In this document: positions 36,690 through 49,079 of the stretch, one piece after another
Position numbering within the stretch: the first letter of the stretch is position 1
Layout: each line of letters opens with the position of its first letter
Assembly: GCA_029962745.1 (NCBI GenBank)
Contig: CM057151.1
Coordinates: forward strand, 36,931,798 to 36,995,797
Direction of reading: 5' to 3'
Source of the DNA: Echinometra lucunter
Lineage: Eukaryota > Echinodermata > Echinoidea > Camarodonta > Echinometridae
DNA: 64,000 nt
The notes under the pieces: generated by a model
Seen by the model: the letters and a program-made list of their open reading frames with translations, nothing else
What the model was told of the DNA's origin: nothing
Databases searched by the model: none
Made by a program: the position numbers and the translations under genes

Positions 36690-38830
36690 TTTCCTCTAGG
36701 ACGTTCTCTGAGTAAACCGGGGCCAGCCTGACAGGGGCAGCATGTCTCGATAACCATAACGATCATTATAATGTTTCTGAATGGGTGCTCACCTGATTAA
36801 ATTCATTTTGCATTTCCAAGTTGTATTTTGGCAGCACAGTAGATTTCCAATGCATACTTCCAATCAAGCGATCCGTAAAGATAAACATTTGCTTATTTCA
36901 TTATAGCTGTTAAAATTATTTCGTGACAGCGGCCAATCCACTTCGAACTTAAAACAGAGAACATTTCTTTTTATATTATCATGCCTTCGATTACAATTTA
37001 GCTTGTGTTGTCTAGTTTAATATTCCAATATCGTTCTTGTAAGATTTGGATTACAATGCAATGTGCCACTAGAAACATGAATTTCATTCACATTTCTTAT
37101 CCGGCGATACTTTGCGAAGGCCAAATATCTCTTGCCCGAAGATCGGCTTTCCTCTTTTTATAATTCGCGAGCGGCCGAAAGTTAGACAGCTTTTGTGAGA
37201 CTTGAAGTGAAAATGTAATTTCGTCATCAAAATAACTAGCTCAGGTAATTTTGAAGATAACACTCCGCGAATTATTAGCAAGCGGTAGTTTAAAAATGCT
37301 ATCACGGTGGACGACAGTTCTCATTTTTTGGGGCTGTGTATTTATTTAGCCCTTTTTTTTTTAGTTATAAATTTATCATCTTCTATTAGATGGACGTCTT
37401 TACTCTCAGAAGAAATACTTGGCCATAATTTTCCTTTACTAAATGTGGTGAACGCCTTATACCGGTAGTTACAGGGCCGTTTAAACATATAGACAATGCT
37501 TTTTTAAACAAGTTTTCTTACACTATAATAGTTCTCAATGCTATTAATGGAAAGCTATGACGTTAGCTGATCGAAATTTACCTACTCTATATATTCATTT
37601 CGAAAATATCGAAGCAATCATGAATCATATTCACTGGAAAAGAAATCAACCAGGTGAGAATTTTGATCAATATGACCAAACCAAACCTCAGAAGCTCTTC
37701 GATATACCGTTCCGCTCCATAAGTTCGAACGATGGATTGCTCTCATCGCTGGGCTAGCTTGGGCATGCAATACTGTCTTACTATTTGCCGGAGAGCTATA
37801 GTCAGTTGACAATCTTCCATATTCTTACGTATATGTCAGATTCCGGCTCTCTTTATAAAAAAAAAAAAACCGACAGTTTTTTTAAAGATTCTTTGAAAAA
37901 GGCTAATCGTATAAATTTCTATGCAAAATACTCATAGCAACGCGATTTTAGCATCCTATATGTGAATTTGACCAATCAACGTCTTATGCAATTTATCAAG
38001 AAGATAGCAAGTGTGAAAAATATAGAACTTTATTTTGGCATGTTGATGATGATGATGAATTATATTTTGATCAAGATTTGAAATTAAGTTTTCTTAGTAC
38101 TCAGAATTATGCTCCGGGCATTCAAGTTATCACCGAACACTCTTTATCCCATGTAACATTCGCATAAGGAAAGCGAAGTATTATGATGTGTACTACATAA
38201 CAAGAAAGCTATGCATAAGAAAATAAAATATGGTTAGATATGGGCATCAATCAAAAGTGTTTTGAATCTCTCTTACGACTTTATTCCTAATTTCAAATAA
38301 TATCCATATTCATCAGGCTAGATAATTAGATAAGGCATTAATGAATTTCACCCATATGACGAATCAAGTTTATCTGATTAGTTTATTTTCTATACACGAT
38401 AATCAAATGAACCGAGATATCATAAGTACCCGACCCCAGTGACTACTTTTCACTGCTGTTAATAATGTCGCTGACTATGAATTTAGGTAAACACTTTAAC
38501 GCTTCTCTTGATTGTTAGTTTTTACTGTATACGTTTACTTGCAATGATGCAGGATACATATTAAAAAAAATATCTATATCCTTTTGCTATAAGTATAACA
38601 AAGCAAGTATGTAAAAATATAATCATATAATTGTTATAGGTGTCCAACAGCCGAACATGACAGGGATGTCTTGTGTTGTGAATTATAAAAGAAAATAGAC
38701 AAGCAGCCTTTAAAATAAAGGCTATTTCAGCCGAAAGCTCTTCATAGTTTTCATATAGTCTTCCCAAGAATAATGACTATGGTATATAGTATCATCCATA
38801 TTTTTTGTTCTTGAGTTACACTACAAGGGT
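36690..38830. other. AT-rich DNA, no recognised gene
   Basis: Short frames only (up to 73 codons) without recognisable domains. Confidence 0.5.
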
Positions 38831-38839
38831 GATCTTCTT

Positions 38840-39100
38840 TGACAGGTTAACAAACATTTTAGGGACAAGAGTCGAGAGTTTACGCGAGAACAATACACCC
38901 CAGTAATGATACCCACTTCTACACCTGATAACAATTGAGGCTCAGATGCCATTCTGTTAGCCGTTCTACCCAGGTAAACAATGGCTTCAAACGAATGCAT
39001 TCGACGTAACCGCCCGGTTAGCTGGGACAATCTAATGAACTTAACCTTTATTGTTTCACTGCAAGCTGGGATGGGATTGCCAAGATCCTTTTTGAAAAGT
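38840..39100. repeat. Sox-like-site repeat family, copy B
   Basis: Shares with copy C, over about 250 bp, CAGGTTAACAAACWTTT, GAACAATACA, CTCAGATGCYATTC, CCCAGGTWAACAAT, CTTCAAACG, the ACCGCCCGGTTAGC block, GGACAAT (39025-39031) and TTATTGTTTCAC (39048-39059). Order and spacing are conserved although many bases differ. Confidence 0.75.
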
Positions 39101-39109
39101 TTTAGATGT

Positions 39110-40560
39110 AGCAGATTCCGGTAGAAACCGGTTTTCAGAGATGATTAATATTGCATGGATTCTTGATTATCGATGATGTTTTCACATTGCTTTCATTCAT
39201 AAAATTGAACAAATCTGTAAATCATTAGGGTATACGCCTCACTAAATAAAACATGCAAACATCTAAAATTCAGGTTTTATTAAAAAAAATTATAATATGG
39301 AAATGTTTTGCACGATATTTTCAAGTCATTATCATTAAAAATGTCGACATCGGTATTTTACAAGAACACTCAAATTTACTTTTTTTTTCTTTTATTGATA
39401 ATCGCTCTCTAATCTGTTTGTTTCAGTAAAACTTTCTGGAACATGGACAGAAAAGGACTTTAGCACCTAAAATAACACCAGATTCCAGTGTTGAACCTTA
39501 TTTTCTGTATGAATATTTAAACAATAACGTTAGAACATGTACCTTATCTTAAGCATGAATAATTATATTTATTCCGTGATACATGCCATTACAACAAATA
39601 TTATGATGCTACATGACTTAGTTTGTAATGATGAAACTTAAGACGAAGTGTTAGTATTGGAGAGGGGGAAAGATTTATAATTTGAAATAAGGTTTATGTT
39701 TTCTTTTTTGTTTTGCCATATTTAACCCAGAAACTCAAGCAATCATTAGAGTGGAGGCGGCACTTCAAAAGAATTTCCATATTCTTGTTAAATTCAAACA
39801 ATTCAGTTCAATTCAGTAATGGTTTTATTACGCATAAACATGTTTGATACAAAAATAAACATAAATCAGCTCACATGAAAAACAGCTTAACCTTGATTAT
39901 ACATGTTTACATGTTTGGCGTAATAAATAACATTTAACAATATACATGTTTAAAAACTGTCAATGTACAAATACTGGTAAGGAATACCAAAAGTGGAATT
40001 CTTAGCCAAATAAGTACTTTACTAAGCTAAAACATGGGAAATGGGGGGGGGGGGGGGGGTGAGAGGAAAAATAAAACACTAAATGTACTGCGCTGGATGA
40101 ATTTAACCTTCATAATTGTAATTATTAAAGTCATATGAATCCCAAAGACTTTTAAACAAGCAAACAGGCATTGCTGGCTACGTCCATAATTTTCTACAGT
40201 AGGAAAGAGGAAGTTTGAAAATGCCTCTAAAATATTTCCCTGTATAATAAGTAAACTATGTAGTGATATGAAAAGAAAAATTACAAGACGATTGAGTGAA
40301 CTTTTTCTTCTCTTCCGCTGTACAAAACCTATGTATGTTCCTATGTATTTAAGTTACTTTGCTGTCATTGTTTCTAACAGTGTTGAATGTACTTATGCTC
40401 ACTTTTGAATATTGGTTGCTAAATTTCTTTGATAAAGGTATAAATATATGTACGTGTGGGGGCAAATGTGTATTTATATGAGGGGGAATATGTACATGCT
40501 TATCCTCATTACTGTAATGGTGACGTCAGCAGTTTCGGGACAATCAATTTTTATGATTCC
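39110..40560. other. AT-rich DNA with a probable LINE 3' tail and a G-run
   Basis: At 39790-39850 the plus strand reads CAATTCAGTTCAATTCAG and then GGTTTTATTACGC, which looks like the complement of a LINE 3' end. A G-run of about 17 lies near 40044-40060. No coding region was recognised. Confidence 0.45.
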
Positions 40561-40569
40561 ATACTAGTT

Positions 40570-41080
40570 TATCAGGTTAACAAACTTTTCTTCCAGACTA
40601 TCTAATTAACTAAGAGGGGACTATACACGGGAACAATACAGGTCAATGATCAAGCTCTTTCTTCAGCAAATAACAATAGTTCCTCAGATGCTATTCGGTA
40701 AACCAGTCGAAACCCAGGTTAACAATATCTTCAAACGTTTGCATTATTATTTACCGGTAGGTTAGCGTGGACAATATTCGTTCGTATTGTTTTACGCAGA
40801 GCTGCAACGTGATTGGCTTACCCAAATCCTGTTCTATCGAGGTAAACAAAACTTCTAACGTTTGCTTTCTCTTTTACCGATCTGCTAGCTTGGACAATCA
40901 TACCTTCGTTTGTATTGTTTCACGGACAACTGGGAAGCGATTGGCTAGGTCTCCTTCAAACTTCGAGCCCTTTCTGCTCAGGTGTAACAAAGACCTCACA
41001 CCTTTTCTGCTGGGTTAGTTTGGACAATCTCAATCAACCCTGATCATTGTTTCATGGAAAGCTGAGAGCAGATCTCATAA
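40570..41080. repeat. Sox-like-site repeat family, copies C, D and E in tandem
   Basis: Three consecutive units repeat at about 123 and 130 bp. GGACAAT lies at 40769-40775, 40892-40898 and 41022-41028, each preceded by GGTTAGCKTGG-like sequence and followed 15-20 bp later by ATTGTTTCACGG or a close variant, then an AGCTGGGA/GATTGG segment. The leading part of C matches copy B. The 83-codon frame at 40767-41018 runs through the repeats and has no recognised domain. Confidence 0.8.
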
Positions 41081-41089
41081 GATGCTCTT

Positions 41090-43300
41090 TAATATTTCTT
41101 TTGAAAGTTCAGAATCCAGTTCAAACTGGTTAAAAGGTCGTTTGTTAGTATCTAGACATTTTTAGGGTTTGTTATTAAATGTAGATGAGCGGTAAATTAT
41201 CATGCTATCATATTAAATTCGGTGAAAATGGCAAATAAAGAAATGAAAGAACAAGAAACAGTCATATAAATCTAGAGGAAATCACATGATGATATGCAGA
41301 TCCATTTGGTAAACTTACGAAATGTTGAGAAAAAAAACCTTATAAACAGAAATGTTTCTTTGTTTATTTACAGTGTCACAGATCAAACCCCCTTTTTTTT
41401 CCTTCTAATTGTGAATCCCTACATTAACTAACCAGGTATGCCCATTCATTCTCTGCAGCTGAAACTTATATCCTGTATAATATATGCGATTGATATATGC
41501 TCGAATGAAGGATAGAAGCTTGACCATATACTTTGATTATAATTTAACAAAAACCATAATATTCATCCGACAACGCAACATACATAAAGCAATACTATAA
41601 TGCAAACCGCTTTCTGATTATTCATTTATCTTATCTATGTCTACATTGCATTCGATGAATCTGCTAGAATTTTAATGTCATGATGGGGGGGGGGGGGGGG
41701 GAGGGTCGACCGTCATGAAAATCATGAACACAATAATTGAACTGGCAGTGTGGTAAATTGTAATTCTATTAATACTATGGTTTTGTTTTAAAAAAAAAAT
41801 CACACTTACCTCTTCCTCCCAATGCCACCTCTTTCTCTGGCAAACTTCATTATCTCTAATACAGTTTCTCTTCCCTCTTTTTGTCTTCTCTCCCTTTTTC
41901 TATATCTATCTACCGTATCTACGTACCTATATTTATTTGTTTATTTATTCACTTATTCATTCATCTATTTATTTATTACTTTATGCATTTTCATTTATTT
42001 CCTCCTCACACTACATAGCATCACGACGAATAGAAACAGTGGTTATACACACGGAAGGAAAGAAATTTCGATCATTATACATTTACAAAATTATGTAAAT
42101 AACAGAGGAACACACAGAGTTATGACAATATTATGCATGGGGCGTGACGTTGCCACAACAATACCATTTATTGTAACACGATTTCATAAAGTGGTAGAAA
42201 AAAAAGGATACTAAAAGAGTAGACCAATTAACTAACTAAAACATGACGTTGTATTCAAAAGATATACAAGAAAATGCTGTTTACAGCTTTAAAAGGAAAA
42301 TAACATGAAAAATGATTTAGAAGAAGGGAAGAATGAGGAGTACTCCTTTTAAAGTTATATTACAGCACCTATTCAGTTATATTACAGTTATAATGTATAA
42401 GCAATTGGATGTTATGGGTATAAGCTTTAACTGCACATCAGTTTTGAAGGAATGTATACAGTGAACAAATTAACACTTTCCAGTTTAGCTCTTCAAATCC
42501 TTCATCAACATTTCTCCTGTTCTTTCATGACTTCGATTTTTGAATTAACCTTTTGCCATCCAAATTTATTTCTATTTCAGACCCTTGAGAAACACAAAAT
42601 AATGTAAAGGGTCTCAAGAGCTGTAGGGGTTGGAGGGGGGGGGGGTAAGAAAGGGGATGATACAGGTGGAGCATGACCTCACAACTGGATCACAACAGGA
42701 GAAAACGAAAAAGCTTCCTTTGTTCAAAACCTCTATTCACCCTGTTGATACCAGCGTGGACGCTGAGAGATATTTAGTAACCGACACCTTTTGAAGCGTT
42801 CCTCTCCAATTGTTGCTCACTGGGGCTTTTCAATGTACCCCATACCCCAAACAATACCCATACTCGGTCTAATTATGCCCTCATTAGCGAACGATTAAGG
42901 CCCTCCATGGCCAATCAAGTACAGCTTTAATGACGCTATGAAGTTCATATCAGCCTATGAAGTTCGTATAAATGAAAGTTTCAACTTAATTAAAACGTCT
43001 AGTACATCATTCTGAAAGTCATTATACTTTTTTTTTGTAAACTGCCAAGATACAGAATTTAGAATGTCTAATAATAATATATACCCTTTTCAAACGTATG
43101 AGATCTCGTATCTTAAAATGTCTATAGACCACGCCATGATATATAGTCATATGCCTATTAGCTTATACACACTGAAGGGGTGAATAATGATTTAAACATT
43201 GATATACTCTCAAGATTACATTGTAACTTTATGGAATGTCACTTATGTCATTATGTCGAATTACACTGTACCATCTGTGAAACGAAGGAAAAATGAAATG
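41090..43300. other. No recognised gene
   Basis: Contains G-runs at about 41685-41701 and 42637-42646 and degenerate TTTAT-rich sequence (41930-42000). The 130-codon plus frame at 41822 is low complexity at its start and has no recognised domain. Confidence 0.45.
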
Positions 43301-43440
43301 CCATGTCAAAAAAAAAAAAAAAAAATCAAGCATCATCATCAACAACAACACGAACAACAAAAGACAACACAACAACAACGAAAAAACGAAAAAAAAAACA
43401 AAAAAAAAAACAAAAAAAAAAACAAAAAAAAAAACCCAGA
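43301..43440. repeat. A-rich and CAA-rich low-complexity tract
   Basis: An A-run, then ATCATC/CAACAA repeats, then four A-runs of 8-10 separated by single C residues. Poly-Lys and poly-Phe frames here are artefacts. Confidence 0.95.
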
Positions 43441-43472
43441 CTGAAAAAACGAACATACAAACATAAGAAAGT

Positions 43473-43494
43473 TACTGCTACTACTACTACTACG

Positions 43495-43547
<53 letters not shown>

Positions 43548-43548
43548 G

Positions 43549-43585
<37 letters not shown>

Positions 43586-43635
43586 TTACTACTGCTGCTG
43601 CTGCTGCTACTTCTACTACTACTGCTGCTGCTTCT
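43473..43635. repeat. (CTA)n microsatellite with (CTG)n interruption
   Basis: About 160 bp of CTA/ACT repeat with a GCTGCTGCTGCTG stretch near the end. It continues after the hAT-type insertion (43901-43914). Poly-Thr and poly-Val frames are artefacts. Confidence 0.97.
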
Positions 43636-43643
43636 ATTACTAC

Positions 43644-43900
43644 CATGGCCGTACGCAGCGGGGGGAGGGAGGGGGCGGTCCCCCGAAATTTTGAAAACTT
43701 ACATATTTTTACTGAATTTTTTTTTACAAAATTCACCAAAAGCAGTGAAAAAGTGTGCACCAAATCCTTGAATTTCACTTTTAAAAATGTAAAAGTGCCC
43801 TCATGACCAGCTCGGTCGTTTCGCTCCCTCGCTTTCGAGTTTCTTCGAAAATTTTTACGCGTGTTGCCCCCCAGGAAAAAAAAATTCTGCTACGGCCCTG
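43644..43900. mobile_element. hAT-type non-autonomous element inside the (CTA)n microsatellite
   Basis: It is flanked by ATTACTAC on both sides (43636-43643 and 43901-43908), an 8-bp duplication. The left end is CATGGCCGTACGCAG; the right end, inverted, is CAGGGCCGTAGCAG. G-rich sequence lies just inside the left end and a CCCCCC tract near the right end. The interior has GCTCGGTCGTTTCGCTCCC, the complement-type form of the GAGCGAAGCGAGC motif in the 16.7-kb element. Because the target is itself an ACT repeat, the duplication is weaker proof here. Confidence 0.75.
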
Positions 43901-43914
43901 ATTACTACTACTAT

Positions 43915-45140
43915 CAATAGTGATGACACATGTACAAATATCCCCATTTCATAACAGTCTATATTCAAATTCATACGTCAAAACCTACATAGGTAGATTT
44001 CATCTAAAAAAATTCTAGAACACCTTTAAAGAATATTGTTATTTGCTATTACCATTTATGCATTGACTCATGTTGATCTGTACACTGAGTCAACTATATC
44101 ACTAATGTCCCTTTATCATTATATGAAAAAAGTCCTTCTTTGAAACATGTAAGAATCTATTCTGTTACAGTGTTTGATAATAAACGTGATTCATAGGTAT
44201 GAAATATGTATTTTAAACTCCAACTCAAGTCATCATAGTACTATTACATGACTCACCTGTTCTCCCCGAATTTATCATACAGGTTTCAACAATCTCTCGA
44301 CTCCGGGACACTCGCCTCAATTTAAGCGACATTTATTTGCCGCCAGTTGTGGACCAAGTAAGTGATATTAGTTTGCGAATTCTAATTTCGAATGGCTAGC
44401 TTTCCTTGTATTACAATAATTGCCATTCATTTGCGACAGCCATGATGAAAATTTACTCGGCATTTCAGCCAGAATTTGCCGCTATGGACGCTCAGATGTT
44501 TTTATGAATGATAAATTACATCAACCTTTAAAAGTTTCTGATGATAAATTCCTTGGCATGATTGTGACTGCGTAAATTGCTACGAGTGAATAAGCGACTT
44601 TCATATGCTCATATTTTTCGGGACAAACTCGAATGATACTTCAAACTTTGCAGTAGCGGAAGAATCCCAAATCGGACATTTTTCGAGTCATCTCTCACAT
44701 GTTAGCAAGAAATCACATCTCGAAATTCATCTTATTTCATTTATTTATATCTCACCAAGTATAGCTGTTCGAATTAGAAAAAATGTTTAATTTTGCATTT
44801 GGTTATTTGTTTATAACGATGTAAGATTTTTTTGGGAATAGTATACCACGTCATGGTAAATCTGTTTCTTCGATCTCGTCCATTGGTGTAATTAATTATA
44901 ACTAGAATGCACTTGATGTTAACATGGTTAATGTCACATTAGTTAGTGGAGTGTTTAACTATCACCATCATCATATTTGTGCCTATCATGTACCAGTCCT
45001 TACAATTTAAAAATGATATGTAAATGAGTTGATTAATGATAAAGAAATTGATATGAACTCAAAGCTCTTAGATTTCTAGAAATTTTATCATTAATCTTGA
45101 AAGTAAATACCGATGTTTTATTTCGTACTGTCATTTTGCC
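43915..45140. other. No recognised gene
   Basis: The interval 44280-44580 is less AT-skewed and has TTTATGAATGATAAATTAC, a cluster of homeodomain-like cores. Nothing else could be assigned. Confidence 0.4.
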
Positions 45141-45145
45141 TGTGT

Positions 45146-45349
45146 CAACTTTATGTGGATTTAAAAAATCATATTAAACAAGAAATGACTGAAAAAGGTG
45201 TCTTACGTTTTCTTATACCATATTTCTAACATGCATGTGTTCGAATCCAACTTTATGTGGATTTAAAAAATCATATTAAACAAGAAATGACTGAAAAAGT
45301 TGTCTTACGTTTTCTTATACCATGTTTCTAACATGCATGTGTTCGAATC
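45146..45349. repeat. Two tandem copies of a 102-bp unit
   Basis: The unit starting CAACTTTATGTGGATTT occurs at 45146-45247 and 45248-45349. The copies differ at about two positions, so the duplication is recent, or there has been conversion or an assembly duplication. Confidence 0.93.
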
Positions 45350-45379
45350 CAACGTCTTGTAGCCGATTTTTTTCTATTT

Positions 45380-45478
45380 CTTTCTTTCTTTCTTTCTGAA
45401 GAAAGAAAGAAAAGTTTTATTTCTGAAGAAAGAAAGACAAATGTATGATGATTTAAATTTTAGAGAAGAGGAGGGGAA

Positions 45479-45513
<35 letters not shown>

Positions 45514-45720
45514 ATAAGGACCGGTGAAAACTGAAAAAGTCTGCATCATATTGAGCAAAAGTTTTTAAAACCTGTGAATTTACTTTCCCCCTCCCTCTTG
45601 TTTTGTTGTGGAGGGAGGATTGATGCTGAAAGTAGAGAGACAGAGAGAGAGAGAGAGAGGGGGGGGGGGGAGGCCAGGGGATGGGGGGGGGGGGGGGGGG
45701 GGTGGAGACAGAGAGAGTAT
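45380..45720. repeat. Simple-repeat cluster: TTTC/GAAA hairpin, (GA)n, G-runs
   Basis: TTTCTTTCTTTCTTTC followed by GAAGAAAGAAAGAAA (about 45384-45413) can form a hairpin, and the GAAA part recurs at 45425-45436. A GA repeat occupies 45484-45511 and G-runs 45660-45702. Confidence 0.92.
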
Positions 45721-46379
45721 GTAACTGTCAATGTTCTTTTGGAGAAGATGTTTGATTTCATACAAAAAATTGCATTGCAATTCATTACAAAAGTGCGATT
45801 CTACACTCCTTGTGTTACTTCGTTTAAGGTTTTTATTTTCTTTTTGAATGCTCATCCCTATATACCTGAACATTAATAGAGAGAAAGTGCATCGATCAAG
45901 TTATCAGTCTCACTAGGGAACTAATCTAAAGCAGAAGCTATTATTTTGCTCAATTTCCTCAGTGGAATTAAAAGAAACTGGTTTTCTGCCAGAGATGAGG
46001 AGATTCCACACACTCTCAAGACATCTAATTCCTCCCAAACGAACGAAATTTCTTCCAGCAAATCCGCATTTCCGTTCGGAGGAGAACGACCGATTCGGGT
46101 AATGCGCAAAATTGCGTTTTCAAAAATAAACAAGCAATTGTTGGGACGCTCCTCAAACGCTATCCAATCACAACCGCTTAATCCTCTCTTGCCAGATCAA
46201 TTTGTAGGTCCATTGGGTGCTTCTTCGCCACCTGACCTCTCCACAATGTACTTTCCAACCCTTCATAATCCATAATTTTCCTTCCCCGTTTGCCTCTTAA
46301 AAAAAGAGACACAAAATATCTCCCCAAAGCGCGCGCGATCTCCAGAAACCAGACGGTCTGGGGAACCGAAAATGGCCAC

Positions 46380-46445
46380 ATTCCCGTTTTTCCCGCGCCA
46401 GAATGTGAAGCTTCGATGGCCGCTTATCTCGCGCCAAATTCCCAT
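46380..46445. promoter_or_regulatory. Paired E2F-like sites in a CpG-rich patch
   Basis: TTTTTCCCGCGCCA at 46387-46400 and TCTCGCGCCAAATT at 46427-46440 both match the E2F consensus (TTTSSCGC or its complement) and are 40 bp apart. GCGCGC runs flank them. Several frames of 67-109 codons cross the region on both strands without recognisable domains, so whether a gene starts here is unknown. Confidence 0.4.
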
Positions 46446-46569
46446 ATTTTGGTTTTGAGCGCGCGAACCCATGTCGTCTGGAAGATAGTTATCTTCTTTC
46501 ATTATAATCCAATCCCTGGATACATCCAAAGAGACTGGTATCGGGACATCTCGCCAACATGATGCCCAT

Positions 46570-49000
46570 TTGGAGTCATTTCAAGACACTTTTCATCTCC
46601 ACTTTTCTATCATCCACCCTCTCGAAGGATTCTCAAGGAAAAGGGCGCATGTACTCCTGAACATTTCTTTGCTATCCATGAGCCTCCCTTTGTTTTTTTT
46701 TTATTTCTCGCACACAGGTCGTCTAATGAAATGTATTAATAAGTGTTGGAATGTTCTGACAATACATTCTACAAGTTGACTTCAATTATTCACACCAATA
46801 TAAACTTTCGGCGTTTTATCATTTTTATTTCATTTTTATTATATTTTGCAGTACTGAAACTTGACAGAAGAGTTTTAATTGAGTACTACAACTTATCAAG
46901 GAATTCGTGTCATCGACATAATGAAATTGTTTACTGTTACTTCTATCCAACTGTATTTCTAGCACTCACAGAGTATGCATTCATGCAAGGGAAAAGACAT
47001 TTATGTTTCCATAAAAGCCACTGAGAAAGACAAAAGAACTGCACTGTATTTGTATCGTCTTTTAAATTGTTCTTTACTATATTTCAACTTTGCAATGTCA
47101 AATCAGCCTTACTACAAACACACAAAAATGATAATATACATTCAGAAAAGAGATCAGGGCGCCGCAATAGCAATGCGCAGAGCTATAGGAAAGGGAGACA
47201 CTTTGAATTGATTTGAATTGATAGACATAAATACGATTTCTAAACATAAACATAGACATAAATACGATTACAAAACAGGAAGAAAACAAACGTATCAACT
47301 AAACTTATCCAAATAAAAAAATCAAAACAAAACAAAAAAAAAAGCAAAAAATAAAAATCAAATGAAAAAGAATATCAAAAATTATATCAATAATCATGAA
47401 AAAAAAAGATAATTATCAAACCAAACAAGGAGATGAAATGGGAAGCAACCAAAAGTGACTGGAATATTTAGAATGAGTGGAGGAACGTACTGTAAAAGAA
47501 CAGGCTTAGAAATGAAAAAGAAATAGTGAGAAAGGGGAATGAAGAGATGTAGAGAGAGAAAGGAAGAAATCATCAAAGAAAAAATAGAAGAAAATTGATT
47601 GGTGAAGAGAAAGAGAGAGGTGTGAACGAGAGACGGACTGGGAGAATAGAAAGCATGTAAGAAGGAGAGATAGAAATAAATAGAGAGAGCAAGGGAAAGA
47701 GAGAGGGAGAGAGAAAGAGGGAAGGAGGGGGCGGAGGAGGAGGAGGAGGAGGAGGAGAGGGAGGAGAGAGAGAGAGAATTGAGGCGAAGTTCTTTCGAAC
47801 ATGAAATATAAGCTTTTCGCAGGAGTTCAAGATAACATTTGTATTGTCGGGCATGATAAATCGCAACAAATTGCCTTAGTTAGCCATACATCACAAAACA
47901 TTGATAAATTTCATCATAAATCAGCATTGAAAGGCGACATTTCGACCAGCCGGCTGCAAATTACAACATGAAGAAGAAGTGGCCCAGATGCTATCTCTAT
48001 TTGCCAGACTGCGATTATTGTTGCTCATGTGGAATACATTTTGAGGATAGAGGGAAACAGATGGTTTGGGAGCGCATCATCTTTGTATGTGTCTTCCACA
48101 TCTTCAGAATATGATCGACATGCGGTGGAAAAGATGTCCTTTAAGAAAAAAAAAGTCTGCGTCTTTTAATGATGATGGTAATATGGTCTTCTTTATCCAG
48201 GGTACCACATACTAAGAGGAAAGGTTCAATTTTGCACCCTAAATGCAACATTGGCAGCACCTTTTTGGGTGCAATCTTGCACCCTACATGAAAATGGTAC
48301 AAAGATGCCCCCTTTTGTACTTGTTTGAACCCGGAAATGCCCGTCTCCACCCTGAAAGGTGTAACTTTGCACCTTCAAGGGTGGAGAAATGTTTGCATTC
48401 AAAAGTTCCTTCTATACCCTTGCATCGATCTTCAGTATATGTGAAGATGAAAAAAAAAATGATGGTTTTCAAAAAGCCTAGTAGAAAAGCTGCTGTCGTA
48501 CTTGATACAACTTTTGATAAACACTGTGTTCTGCCACACTCTTACAGAAAAAAAATGGCTCTTGGGCTTGAATACATGTTTTCATCTTGAATGTGTTCCC
48601 ATGTAGAGTTCTCTTTATCATAGTCATGTTTTTTTTTTTTAAACAAGGAGCGTTAGGAAGCTTGACGTGATATTTAAAAAAACCGCGGTGTCATCTGATG
48701 TCACAGGGATTTTAAATTTGGGTTCAACCAACAAAGAAGACGAGGTATGAATGCGGCTTTATGCTATGCTGCTTTCAGCGTGTTCAGGCATTGTCACGTG
48801 GTATGATCTAGCCTTCCTCCCCTCTCTCCCTCTGTTTGTAAATGTATTTTTTTTTTTCTGAATCTCTTCTATTTCCCTTTCTCACCACCTTTTCTCTTTG
48901 TCCCTTTTCCCTCTCTCTCCCTCTTGCTATGTTGCATATCTCACAGTAACTTTCCTCTTCTCATGTACTATCTCTCTTCTTCCCTCTTCCTTCTTCCCAA
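46570..49000. other. No recognised gene; simple repeats
   Basis: Includes an A-rich interval (47320-47410), GA/GGA-rich sequence (47680-47780) and a stretch with repeated TTGCACCCT motifs in both orientations (48200-48400). Short frames lack domains. Confidence 0.45.
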
Positions 49001-49004
49001 GTAA

Positions 49005-49007
<3 letters not shown>

Positions 49008-49043
<36 letters not shown>

Positions 49044-49075
49044 TCCCTCTTTCATGCCCCACCCCCCCCCTCTCT
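49008..49075. repeat. (CT)n microsatellite and C-run
   Basis: About 32 bp of CT repeat, then ACTTCCCTC spacer and a C-run with more CT. Confidence 0.93.
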
Positions 49076-49079
49076 CTCT

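Noticed and set aside
43303..43806. 167-codon Lys/Gln/Thr-rich plus frame
   Set aside because: It translates A-runs, CAA repeats and an ACT microsatellite and then runs into a transposon. No domain, and the antisense gives an equally long poly-Val frame.
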